In this document: piece by piece, positions 1 to 5,923 of the stretch
Position numbering within the stretch: position 1 is the first letter of the stretch
How the letters are laid out: every line of letters starts with the position of its first letter
Source: Bacteroidota bacterium
GTDB lineage: Bacteria > Bacteroidota > Ignavibacteria > UBA10030
DNA: 6,619 bases
Assembly: GCA_003453835.1 (NCBI GenBank)
Contig: DMMN01000055.1
Coordinates: forward strand, 5,567 to 12,185
Direction: 5' to 3'
Translations under genes and position numbers: made by a program
The notes under the pieces: model-generated
The model's database searches: none
The model's input: the letters and a program-made list of their open reading frames with translations, nothing else
Told to the model about the DNA's origin: nothing

Positions 1-1572
1 GATGATGTTGGAAGGGCCGACGTACGAAACACCCGCGGCGTACAATTCAGGTGTGAAGGCGAGACCCGCCAGTGTTGCGTAGCCACCGTAGGATCCGCCA
101 TAGATCGCGACCCGCTTCGGGTCGGCTACCCCCGCTTTGACAAGATATCCGACGCCATCGCTGATATCATGCTGCATGAAGCCGGTTCCCCATTGCTTGT
201 TTCCCGCGTTGAGAAATTTCTTCCCGTACCCCGTTGAGCCGCGGAAGTTTGGCACCAACACCGCATAGCCGCGGTTTGCGAGAAATTGAGCCTCGGAGTT
301 GTAGCCCCACGCCACCCGACTCCATGGTCCACCGTGAATAAGCATCACGCTGGGAAGCTTCCGTGCCGAGATTCCTTTCGGCGTGACGAGGTAGGCCGGG
401 ATGGTCATTCCATCTCTCGCCTTGTACCGCACGGGCTTCATTGGCGCGAGATGCTGCGTCGGCAGATTCGGGCGAGAGCGGTACAACAACTCAGCCTTCC
501 CCGTTCTTCGATCATAGATGTAGCGGGAACCGGGATCCACATCGCTGGAAACCGCGACGATCCAGACGTTCTCGTCCGCGGTCATGTTCCCAAGTGAAAT
601 CTCGCCATCCGGTAAGGCTTTCTTCAAACGAGCATAATCGTCTGCAAAGTTCTTCTGTTTGGGGTAAAGGCGCACTCTGTCGCCGACGTAGAAGGTCGCG
701 AGCAATTCGTTGGTCACATCAGAGAAAAGCGCACCTGCGAAGTCAACTTCGTTCCTTGGATCTTTGTCCACCAGCGTCGTCTTGCCCGTCGCGAGATCGA
801 AGAGCTCGAACTGAATCTTGTCCAGCTTGATCCCTTTGTTCGTGACCAGATAGAACTTCTTCCCGTCAGGAGTGAACTGACTGGGTCCGCAGGTCTCATC
901 TGCAGTGACGGAATAGATCGACACAAGCGAGTCCTTCTCGACGCGAAGGATCTCGGTCCCTCCCGTTGCCGTCACGCGCACGCCGAGCCTCAGTGTCCCA
1001 TCCAAATCTGTCGTCCATCCGGCCACGTTCTCATCGTTTTTGCGGATTAACATCCGTTCCCCTGTGGCGATGTTTAGCCGGTAGACGTCATGGAGTTCCG
1101 CTTTTCGATCGTTCAGACCGATGAGGATTTCGTTCGGGGTCTTCCGAGGAACATCGATGATCACCGCGCGGACTTTTTCCAACGGTGTAAGATCGCGCGA
1201 TGGCGGGACTGGATCGCCCGGTGCCTTTGGATCCACCGAGTAGATGCGGTAGTTCTCATCCCCCCCTTTATCTTGTGCGTAGAGAACGAACTTGGCGTCA
1301 TGGGACCAGAAGTACGACATCACGGGTCGCGTCGTGTCGGCAGTAATCGGTCGAGCTCTTTCGAACGGCTCGCTTCGTTCCTTCACCCAGATGTTCCGAA
1401 CACCCTTGAACGGCTTGATGAAGGTAATGTAGCGCCCGTCGGGGGAGATGCTTGCACCGGAGATTTCCGGATCGCCGAAGAAGAGCTCGCGGTCGATCAA
1501 GGGGGGAAGCTGGGCCCAACTCGAAACCGCCGCACCAAGCAGGATCACAAAGAGAAACAGTGACTTTTTCAT
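1..1572 (-). CDS. Exported S9-family serine peptidase (prolyl oligopeptidase/DPP type), C-terminus cut by window edge
   Basis: An open frame of exactly 524 codons runs from ATG at 1572-1570 to base 1 with no stop, so the gene continues beyond the left edge. Residues 1-20 form a signal peptide (Lys-Lys, hydrophobic core, cleavage at SSWA|Q), so the enzyme acts in the periplasm or outside. Residues ~30-370 look like the beta-propeller of S9 enzymes, with the typical SPDGRY (43-48) and DKGGDEN (101-107) signatures. From ~375 the alpha/beta-hydrolase domain begins: oxyanion-region HGGP (413-416), FRGSTGYG (443-450) and the nucleophile elbow YGGSYGGYA with catalytic Ser494. The catalytic Asp and His would lie past the edge and cannot be checked. 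By family these enzymes cleave short peptides, often releasing dipeptides or acylated residues; the exact specificity is unknown. The start is supported by GGAGG five bases upstream. It is transcribed divergently from the RidA-like gene. Confidence 0.95.
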   Translation of the reverse strand, partial: MKKSLFLFVILLGAAVSSWAQLPPLIDRELFFGDPEISGASISPDGRYITFIKPFKGVRNIWVKERSEPFERARPITADTTRPVMSYFWSHDAKFVLYAQDKGGDENYRIYSVDPKAPGDPVPPSRDLTPLEKVRAVIIDVPRKTPNEILIGLNDRKAELHDVYRLNIATGERMLIRKNDENVAGWTTDLDGTLRLGVRVTATGGTEILRVEKDSLVSIYSVTADETCGPSQFTPDGKKFYLVTNKGIKLDKIQFELFDLATGKTTLVDKDPRNEVDFAGALFSDVTNELLATFYVGDRVRLYPKQKNFADDYARLKKALPDGEISLGNMTADENVWIVAVSSDVDPGSRYIYDRRTGKAELLYRSRPNLPTQHLAPMKPVRYKARDGMTIPAYLVTPKGISARKLPSVMLIHGGPWSRVAWGYNSEAQFLANRGYAVLVPNFRGSTGYGKKFLNAGNKQWGTGFMQHDISDGVGYLVKAGVADPKRVAIYGGSYGGYATLAGLAFTPELYAAGVSYVGPSNII

Positions 1573-1629
1573 ACGATCCTCCAATGGATGAAAATCAAGT
1601 AGTGTAGAAAGGGAGAATGACGACTGGAA

Positions 1630-1658
1630 GCTGTACGGTAGAGATCGAATTCAGACAA
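1630..1658 (-). promoter_or_regulatory. Candidate promoter for the S9 peptidase gene
   Basis: Read on the minus strand, TTGTCT (1658-1653) and TACAGC (1635-1630) are separated by 17 bases, which would give a leader of about 50 bases. The -35 element lies inside the palindrome at 1652-1664. A second candidate further upstream is TTGCAT (1737-1732), 18 bases, then TACTTT (1713-1708), followed by G; this resembles the TAnnTTTG-like -7 element of Bacteroidota. Both are only partial consensus matches and I cannot choose between them. Confidence 0.22.
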
Positions 1659-1664
1659 AGTCTG
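1652..1664. repeat. 13-base palindrome CAGAC-AAA-GTCTG
   Basis: Perfect 5-base arms around a 3-base spacer. It overlaps the -35 part of one candidate leftward promoter, so it could be an operator half-site pair. Arms this short also occur by chance, and there is no adjacent regulator gene to support the idea. Confidence 0.3.
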
Positions 1665-1788
1665 TGTGGATTCGTGAGAGTACAGACGACCCCGAACTAT
1701 CGCGTTCAAAGTAAAGAAAGTTTTCGAATGGATGCAACGCCGAGGAAACACGCCCCTCCGGTCATTCCGAGGAGTCCGGTACGCTCGA

Positions 1789-1817
1789 CATGCGGCTTCG
1801 CTTCGCGGCCGCGCATG
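1789..1817. repeat. Imperfect GC-rich inverted repeat
   Basis: CATGCGGC (1789-1796) faces GCCGCGCATG (1808-1817); the arms pair except for a two-base bulge, around an 11-base loop. The right arm includes a perfect 10-base palindrome, CGCGGCCGCG (1804-1813). It lies mid-way in the divergent spacer, upstream of both candidate promoters. There is no T-tract, so it is not a terminator. Its function is unknown. Confidence 0.3.
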
Positions 1818-1900
1818 CTTTTCTACTACGCAACAAATACGAGGCAAGCCGACAGGTGTTTCGTCTGCGGAAGAGGTTTCACCTTTCTCCTTCAAAGAAC

Positions 1901-1929
1901 TTGACTCCCTACTCACCACTGGCTACATT
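1901..1929 (+). promoter_or_regulatory. Candidate sigma70-type promoter for the exported RidA-like gene
   Basis: TTGACT (1901-1906) and TACATT (1924-1929) are separated by exactly 17 bases: 5 of 6 matches to the -35 and 4 of 6 to the -10 consensus. The start of transcription would fall near 1936, giving a leader of about 100 bases before the ATG at 2037. The same TTG-N20-TACATT layout recurs before the S12 gene. Confidence 0.4.
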
Positions 1930-2023
1930 CATCAAAGTTCTTGGATGCATATGGAAAGAGGATTCTCGAGACGCTCTTCTGTCCCATCTTGTGCATCCCA
2001 GCGATTCATCTCGAATCTACCAA

Positions 2024-2029
2024 TGGAGG
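2024..2029 (+). promoter_or_regulatory. Ribosome binding site that sets the RidA-like start
   Basis: TGGAGG sits seven bases before the ATG at 2037. The frame is open further upstream to an ATG at 1941, but that start has no such site and would bury the signal peptide behind 32 extra residues. This site therefore decides for 2037. Confidence 0.8.
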
Positions 2030-2036
2030 CGTATCT

Positions 2037-2492
2037 ATGATTACCGTTCGAACCTACTTGCGCTCACTTCTCGCACTTTTCATCCTCAGCTCGGTCGCGT
2101 TCACGCAGGATGACCCCTCGGAACGTCGATTCGTAAACCTTCAACGCACGGCAACGAAGCCCCCGTACAGCGACGGCGTGCTCGTCGGAAACACTTACTA
2201 TCTCGCGGGACGACTCGGGACCGATCCGAAGACCGGTCAAATCCCGGAGGACGCCGAACAGGAGATCCGCTTTCTTCTCGATGGCGTGAGGACGACGCTC
2301 AGTGAAGCCGGCATGACAATGAACCACCTCGTCTCGGTACAGGTCTACTGTCCTGACCTGGCGTTGTACGACAAATTCAACGCCGTCTATAAGACATACT
2401 TTACCAGGAACTTTCCTGCGCGCGCCTTCATAGGATCGGGCCCACTCCTTCGCGGTGCACGCTTCGAGATTCAGGGAATCGCTGTGAAATAA
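2037..2492 (+). CDS. Exported RidA/YjgF/UK114-family protein (putative reactive-intermediate deaminase)
   Basis: A 151-residue protein: a signal peptide (residues 1-~23, Arg followed by a LLALFILSSVA core, likely cleavage at AFT|Q) and one RidA domain (~33-150). Family landmarks are PPYSDGV (42-48), AGRLGTDPKTGQIP (57-70), the FPAR motif with Arg129 (equivalent to the E. coli RidA substrate-binding Arg105), and the C-terminal FEIQGIA with Glu144 (equivalent to Glu120). Tyr44 matches the conserved active-site Tyr. The usual active-site Ser (Ser30 in E. coli) is Ala57 here. RidA enzymes hydrolyse enamine/imine intermediates released by PLP enzymes, normally in the cytoplasm. A periplasmic version suggests another substrate or a binding role, which is inference. 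It stands alone, divergent from the S9 peptidase, with 227 bases before the next gene. Without the signal peptide it is of normal RidA length (~128 residues). Confidence 0.9.
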   Translation: MITVRTYLRSLLALFILSSVAFTQDDPSERRFVNLQRTATKPPYSDGVLVGNTYYLAGRLGTDPKTGQIPEDAEQEIRFLLDGVRTTLSEAGMTMNHLVSVQVYCPDLALYDKFNAVYKTYFTRNFPARAFIGSGPLLRGARFEIQGIAVK

Positions 2493-2719
2493 GATTCCGA
2501 GCGTGCGGCATGCCTCGAGAGGCGAAGGGAGATATCTGGCGATCTCTGGGACATCCGAGGAGAGCCAAAGGAGAACAAGAGAGTCAGTCAGTTTCACGGG
2601 GGAATGGTTCCATGATTGATCCGAATCGCTGCTTGCGCCTTCTCCGCTTTCTCGTTACATTTTTGCCACCTTTTGGACAGAACGCGTGAGCGATTCTTCG
2701 ATCAATTGACCGACCTCAG
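2493..2719. other. Intergenic gap between the RidA-like and S12 genes
   Basis: It holds two short inverted repeats without T-tracts: GCCTC-GA-GAGGC (2512-2523) and GAGAT/ATCTC (2529-2533 / 2542-2546). Neither is a convincing intrinsic terminator. The right half carries a candidate promoter for the downstream operon. No gene is seen here. Confidence 0.5.
2633..2661 (+). promoter_or_regulatory. Candidate promoter of the S12-DUF885-barrel-truA operon
   Basis: TTGCGC (2633-2638), a 17-base spacer, then TACATT (2656-2661), followed by TTTG. The -10 is 4 of 6 to sigma70 consensus and identical to that of the RidA-like gene. TACATTTT also resembles the Bacteroidota TAnnTTTG element with a TTG about 20 bases upstream. 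The leader would be about 50 bases. The -35 match is weak. Confidence 0.3.
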
Positions 2720-3835
2720 ATGCAAGCAAACCGCATGATGTTCCACCATCCGGCGTTCATTATTCTCCTTGCCGCGTATTCTCTAACTCTCTTCGGCTGT
2801 GCGAGCGCGAGCACAGTGAGAGATTCAGCGGAAGGGGGAATCGACCGACTGTTCACACGGTGGGCCGATCCCCGTCTGCCCGGCGGCAGCGTGATGGTCA
2901 TTAAAGACGGGGAAGCCGTCTACAGAAGGGCCTTCGGAGCGGCGAATCTCGAAGAGCGAGTTCCGAACACTCCTTCCACCAACTTCCGCCTCGCCTCCGT
3001 CACAAAGCAGTTCACTGCGATGTCTGTGATGATCTTGGAAGAGCAGGGAAAGCTCGGCTTCGACGACATCCTCCCCGATTTCTTCCCCGACTTTCCTCCG
3101 TACGGCAGGAAGATCACGGTACGTCATCTCCTCCAGCATACGTCCGGGCTCATCGACTACGAGAACGTCACGGCGGACTCAACAACGGTTCCGCTCCTGG
3201 ATAGGGATGTGCTCATGTTGATGAAGAGACAAGACAGCACGTACTTTGCCCCGGGAAGCCGGCATCGGTACAGCAATTCCGGATACGCGCTTCTCGCGCT
3301 GATTGTGGAGAAGGTCTCCGCTCGATCATTCGCCACGTTTCTGAAGGAGAAGATATTCGATCCGCTCGGAATGAGTTCCACCGTTGCCTATGAGAAGGGA
3401 ATCTCAACTATCTCCAAACGCGCCTATGGCTACACACGACGGGACTCCTCAGACGAGCGAAGCTTCGAGCGGACTGATCAAAGCATGACCAGCTCAGTGC
3501 TTGGAGATGGGGGAATCTATTCCTCCGTAGAAGATCTGTTCAAATGGGATCAGGCTCTCTCTACATCGAGATTGGTGAGCGTGTCAACTCTGAACCAAGC
3601 CTTGACTCCCAACGTTCTGCCGAATGGCGAGAATACGGCTTATGGTTTCGGTTGGAGAATATTCGATCATCGAGGTCTGCGCTGTTTTCATCATTCGGGT
3701 TCCACCGTCGGATTCCGAACGAGAATCGTTCGATTCCCCCAGCAGCGGCTGACGGTTATCGTGCTGGCGAATCGTAGCGATGACGATCTCGAATCGACGG
3801 CATTCAAAGTCGCCGACCTCTTCCTGATCAAATGA
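2720..3835 (+). CDS. S12-family serine hydrolase lipoprotein (class C beta-lactamase-like)
   Basis: A 371-residue protein with a lipoprotein signal ending in LFGC (lipobox Cys27), so it is probably anchored in the envelope. The beta-lactamase/D-Ala-D-Ala peptidase fold (PF00144 type) follows, with all three catalytic motifs: SVTK (Ser93 nucleophile, Lys96), YSN (Tyr184-Asn186) and HSG (325-327, the K/H-T/S-G motif). Other family hallmarks are HLLQHTSGL (136-144), FAPGSRHRYSNSGY (176-189), DGGIYSS (263-269) and YGFGW (308-312). Members act as esterases, peptidases on D-amino acid peptides or, more rarely, true beta-lactamases; the sequence does not tell which. No clear ribosome site precedes ATG 2720; ATGs at 2735 and 2738 are alternatives that keep the lipobox. 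The stop codon overlaps the next gene's start (ATGA), implying translational coupling to the DUF885 protein. Confidence 0.92.
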   Translation: MQANRMMFHHPAFIILLAAYSLTLFGCASASTVRDSAEGGIDRLFTRWADPRLPGGSVMVIKDGEAVYRRAFGAANLEERVPNTPSTNFRLASVTKQFTAMSVMILEEQGKLGFDDILPDFFPDFPPYGRKITVRHLLQHTSGLIDYENVTADSTTVPLLDRDVLMLMKRQDSTYFAPGSRHRYSNSGYALLALIVEKVSARSFATFLKEKIFDPLGMSSTVAYEKGISTISKRAYGYTRRDSSDERSFERTDQSMTSSVLGDGGIYSSVEDLFKWDQALSTSRLVSVSTLNQALTPNVLPNGENTAYGFGWRIFDHRGLRCFHHSGSTVGFRTRIVRFPQQRLTVIVLANRSDDDLESTAFKVADLFLIK

Positions 3836-5058
3836 ACGACATCGCGGAATCATACGTCAAGCTCGTTCTCGCCGTCGGACAGCACGATCGAGACTATGTT
3901 GATGCCTTCTACGGCCAGCCCTCCTGGCTCGAGGAAGCGAAGTCTGCAAGACAGCCGCTCGATTGGATCGAACGGACCGCATCTTCTCTTCTGTCTCGAC
4001 TGAACGACTCGCGCATAAGTGAGGCGGAAGAAATCGTTCAGCTTCGGCACCAGTATCTGACACGTCAGTTGCAGTCATTGATCGCGAGAGTAGAAATGCT
4101 GGGCGGCAGAACATATGCGTTCGATGAGGAAGCGAAGGCACTCTACGACGTGATCCCGCCGTCCTACAGCGAGGATCATTTCAGGAATCTCCTGAAAGAT
4201 CTCGGCGCTCTTCTCCCGGGAGTGAGCACGGTCTCCCAACGGTACGACGCATTTAAGAAGGACTTTATCATTCCGAGCGAGAAACTCGCCGTGGTCTTCC
4301 GCGCTGCTATTGAAGAGGCACGAAATCGAACCATCAAGCATGTCGAACTACCGCCGGACGAACATTTCACGGTGGAGCACGTCTCGGGGAAATCGTGGAG
4401 CGGCTACAACTGGTACAAGGGAAACAACCATAGCCTGATCCAGCTCAACACCGATCTCCCGATCTACATCGACCGGGCGGTCGATCTTGCCGCCCACGAA
4501 GGATATCCGGGCCACCATGTGTACAACACCTTGCTCGAAAGCAACTTGATGCGCAAGCGAGGTTGGGTTGAGTTTTCCGTGTACGCCCTCTTCAGCCCGC
4601 AATCGCTAATTGCGGAAGGAAGCGCGAACTACGGCATTGACGTCGCTTTCCCGGGAGAGGACCGCGTGGCGTTCGAACGAACAGCCCTCTTTCCCCTTGC
4701 GGGACTCGATTCCTCAAGGGCCGAGGTGTACTACAGAATCATGGAGCTTTCAGCTAAACTCAACTATGCGGGAAACGAGGCCGCAAGGAACTACCTGAAT
4801 GGCACGATGACACGGAATGATGCGGTACATTGGCTGGAGACTTATGCGCTGATGTCGCCTGGCCGGGCAGCGCAACGAGTCCGATTCATCGAGCAATACC
4901 GGAGCTATGTCATCAACTACAATCTCGGTCAGGACATGGTGAGGAGACACGTTGAAGCCCACGGCGGCACGGCGGATCAACCCGCCCGACGATGGGACGT
5001 GTTCAAGGAATTGATTTCTTCGCCGCGACTTCCGTCCGGCTTAACGCAAGAACGATGA
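3832..5058 (+). CDS. DUF885-type putative zinc metallopeptidase
   Basis: A 408-residue protein that starts on the ATGA shared with the S12 gene. It begins directly with AESYVKLVLAVGQHD (5-19) and VDAFYGQP (23-30), with no signal peptide or membrane segment, so it looks cytoplasmic unless exported another way. The middle and C-terminal part match the DUF885 pattern: HEGYPGHHVYN (222-232), where His222, Glu223 and His228/229 are the likely metal and catalytic residues, and LIAEGSANYG (259-268), where Glu262 is a candidate further ligand. The family is regarded as peptidase-like; substrates are poorly known and DUF885 proteins are often exported and longer (500-600 residues). Its coupling to an S12 hydrolase suggests consecutive steps on a peptide or conjugate, which is inference. 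Assignment to DUF885 is fairly sure from the HExxPGHH motif; biochemical function is not. Confidence 0.8.
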   Translation: MNDIAESYVKLVLAVGQHDRDYVDAFYGQPSWLEEAKSARQPLDWIERTASSLLSRLNDSRISEAEEIVQLRHQYLTRQLQSLIARVEMLGGRTYAFDEEAKALYDVIPPSYSEDHFRNLLKDLGALLPGVSTVSQRYDAFKKDFIIPSEKLAVVFRAAIEEARNRTIKHVELPPDEHFTVEHVSGKSWSGYNWYKGNNHSLIQLNTDLPIYIDRAVDLAAHEGYPGHHVYNTLLESNLMRKRGWVEFSVYALFSPQSLIAEGSANYGIDVAFPGEDRVAFERTALFPLAGLDSSRAEVYYRIMELSAKLNYAGNEAARNYLNGTMTRNDAVHWLETYALMSPGRAAQRVRFIEQYRSYVINYNLGQDMVRRHVEAHGGTADQPARRWDVFKELISSPRLPSGLTQER

Positions 5059-5086
5059 ACAACCACCGACAGCGAGGGAGATCGGT

Positions 5087-5905
5087 ATGAACAGGATCGC
5101 GGGATTTATCATCGGGGCTCTGATCTTTCCTCTTTTGGTTTTTGGTCAGCGACCGATGATGATGACGCAACATGCAAGTACTCTCGGCAAAGGCCACCAC
5201 GAATTGGGAATTGGATTCGAGTATCTGGAGAAACACGTCTCGCCTTCGCCGGACGTTCCACAATCAATGCTGCGCCTCTTCGTCGTCGCGATTCATCAGG
5301 GGATTGCGGAGAACGTCGACTTCGACCTTGATTGGCGCGGCAGATTGATCGCCCAGCTTGATGACGGGAAGCGAGAATTCGATTGGGGCGATCTGACGGT
5401 TTCCACCAAAATCAATTTCTTCCGAGAGAGGGGCTACGTGCCATCCGTAGGGGTCAGGAACGCCGTCAAGCTGCCGAACACCACCTACGCACTGGCGCGA
5501 CTCGGAAGTAATCAGATGGACTTCCATTCGCATGTCCTTTTGTCGAAACATGTTGGGAACATCCAGACCAGATTGAATCTTGGATTCTCCATCATCGGCG
5601 ATCCAAGGTCTGCGGGAGAGCAGGATGACGTTTACAGCCTGGGGGCTGCCGTGCTTCTCCCGTTCCGCGAGACTCATCGACTTTTCTTCGAGCTTCACGG
5701 ATTCACCGGCTACGAAGATCACGACGACAAGCTCGTGGGACGCTTGGGATTGTTCCTCAATACCGGGGGGATCGAGTATCGGCTCTTCAGCTCGATCCGC
5801 ATCCTCGGGAACAATCGCGATTTCGCGACGGCGTTTGAGGGGAGCGAGAACTGGTCTGTAGGTATTATGGTCACCAGAGCCTTCAAGCTGCATTTGTTTG
5901 ACTGA
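5087..5905 (+). CDS. Secreted, probable outer-membrane beta-barrel protein of unknown function
   Basis: A 272-residue protein with a clear signal peptide (1-20; hydrophobic core FIIGALIFPLLVF, cleavage G|Q). The mature part has no hydrophobic helix and consists of alternating short strands with aromatic and charged residues, for example HELGIGFEYLEKH (38-50), VDFDLDWRGRLIAQL (77-91), WGDLTVSTKINFF (100-112) and NWSVGIMVTRAFKL (256-269). This fits an outer-membrane barrel, loosely like the MetA-pathway/transporter-type barrels (PF13557), but I do not recognise a specific family. The start is set by GAGGGAG (5074-5080), six bases before the ATG. It follows the DUF885 gene by 28 bases and precedes truA by 18, so it is probably co-transcribed. 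It could provide passage of a substrate or product of the upstream hydrolases, which is inference. Confidence 0.75.
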   Translation: MNRIAGFIIGALIFPLLVFGQRPMMMTQHASTLGKGHHELGIGFEYLEKHVSPSPDVPQSMLRLFVVAIHQGIAENVDFDLDWRGRLIAQLDDGKREFDWGDLTVSTKINFFRERGYVPSVGVRNAVKLPNTTYALARLGSNQMDFHSHVLLSKHVGNIQTRLNLGFSIIGDPRSAGEQDDVYSLGAAVLLPFRETHRLFFELHGFTGYEDHDDKLVGRLGLFLNTGGIEYRLFSSIRILGNNRDFATAFEGSENWSVGIMVTRAFKLHLFD

Positions 5906-5923
5906 GTCGGGAACGAGGTCACA

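Larger units (their letters stand above)
1573..2036. other. Divergent intergenic region without a convincing gene
   Basis: This 464-base spacer separates the S9 peptidase (leftward) from the exported RidA-like gene (rightward). It should contain the promoters of both. Several frames are open across it on both strands, but their translations are rich in Arg, Ser, Cys and His, show no domain, and lack a good ribosome site, so I treat them as chance. Small structures present are a 13-base palindrome (1652-1664) and an imperfect GC-rich hairpin (1789-1817). No tRNA, riboswitch or other RNA fold is recognisable by eye. Confidence 0.6.

Noticed and set aside
441..830. 129-codon plus-strand frame inside the S9 peptidase gene
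   Set aside because: Antisense shadow of a continuous, well-conserved peptidase reading frame; Arg/Ser-rich with no domain.
1260..1266. Run of seven C (seven G in the S9 coding strand) as a possible frameshift or phase-variation site
   Set aside because: The translation across it reads DKGGDEN, a normal S9 signature, so the frame is intact; one short run is not enough to claim slippage.
1617..1904. 95-codon plus-strand frame in the divergent spacer
   Set aside because: No good ribosome site, no domain, unusual composition; likely chance.
1569..1919. 116-codon minus-strand frame whose stop overlaps the S9 start as ATGA
   Set aside because: The overlap imitates coupling, but the translation is rich in Arg, Ser, His and Cys without any domain, and the S9 gene has its own strong GGAGG site.
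1941..2036. Upstream ATG that would extend the RidA-like protein by 32 residues
   Set aside because: No ribosome site before it, and the extension would bury the signal peptide; TGGAGG places the start at 2037.
2512..2523. GCCTCGAGAGGC hairpin as a terminator of the RidA-like gene
   Set aside because: Very small loop and no T-tract after it.
2064..2597. 177-codon open frame on the minus strand
   Set aside because: It is antisense to the clear RidA domain and shows no family features.
2720..3835. Calling the S12 protein an antibiotic-resistance beta-lactamase
   Set aside because: The catalytic motifs are shared with many esterases and D-peptidases; HSG in place of KTG and the lipoprotein form give no support for a true resistance enzyme.
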